Shown in pieces: positions 24,699 through 24,708 of a stretch of DNA of 24,708 nt. The stretch lies in assembly GCA_964454445.1 (NCBI GenBank), contig CAYVTD010000044.1, forward strand, positions 1 to 24,708. The letters run 5' to 3'. A program made the translations under genes and the position numbers. The stretch comes from CAYVTD01 sp964454445 (GTDB lineage: Bacteria; Bacteroidota; Ignavibacteria; Kapaibacteriales; UBA2268). Below the pieces are notes generated by a model, which ran no database searches, was not told the origin of the DNA, and saw nothing but the letters and a program-made list of their open reading frames with translations. Within the stretch, counting starts at the first letter, position 1; each line of letters begins with the position of its first letter.

Positions 24699-24708
24699 AA
24701 AAAACACA

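Noticed and set aside
1..24708. Defence island, CRISPR array, retron, toxin-antitoxin or prophage
   Set aside because: No cas, reverse transcriptase, nuclease-toxin, integrase or phage structural gene and no regularly spaced repeats were seen. The only exact repeats noted are the 35-bp pair and a 9-bp tandem.

Overview
The window (about 24.7 kb, AT-rich, one 10-N assembly gap) looks like a chromosomal segment from the Bacteroidota/Chlorobiota side of the FCB group. The reasons are: two secreted proteins that end in, or run into, type IX secretion (T9SS) sorting tails; a PorE-like OmpA/beta-propeller protein; many Sec-exported lineage-specific proteins; and a TTTG-N20-TAnnTTTG promoter in front of nusB. 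Flagellar-type MotA/MotB stators next to T9SS cargo point to a lineage such as Ignavibacteria or Kapaibacteriota rather than classical gliding Bacteroidia. That placement is inference; no rRNA or marker tree is available here.

Layout, left to right. 1-2473 (-): a large DUF2961/GH172-type secreted glycosidase, cut by the left edge inside its T9SS tail. 2569-4104 (-): a PBP4-class D-Ala-D-Ala carboxypeptidase. 4295-6015 (+): a small secreted protein followed by an atypical SDR oxidoreductase. 6029-10784 (-): an apparent operon of TPR lipoprotein, motA, motB and a response regulator with a degenerate HD-GYP domain; the regulator overlaps the motB stop. 10785-11124: a long AT-rich spacer with a rho-independent terminator, an unused Shine-Dalgarno sequence and the N-gap. 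11125-12881 (-): etfB-etfA. 13071-16493 (-): uvrA followed by an unknown 143-aa protein. 16653-17237 (+): nusB. 17261-19636 (-): an outer-membrane barrel plus the PorE-like envelope protein. 19958-21337 (+): class II fumarase. 21438-24626 (-): a T9SS-sorted Asp-box propeller protein and a small Cys-rich secreted protein, with two identical 35-bp hairpin repeats bracketing the propeller gene.

Most of the window is housekeeping (cell wall, DNA repair, transcription, TCA cycle, electron transfer) mixed with envelope and secretion genes. No defence system, mobile element, CRISPR array, tRNA or rRNA is visible. The points most worth a second look are the internally duplicated GH172 protein, the stator operon with its catalytically dead-looking HD-GYP regulator, the paired hairpin repeats, the SDR without Tyr/Lys, and the gap edge that carries a Shine-Dalgarno sequence with no gene behind it.
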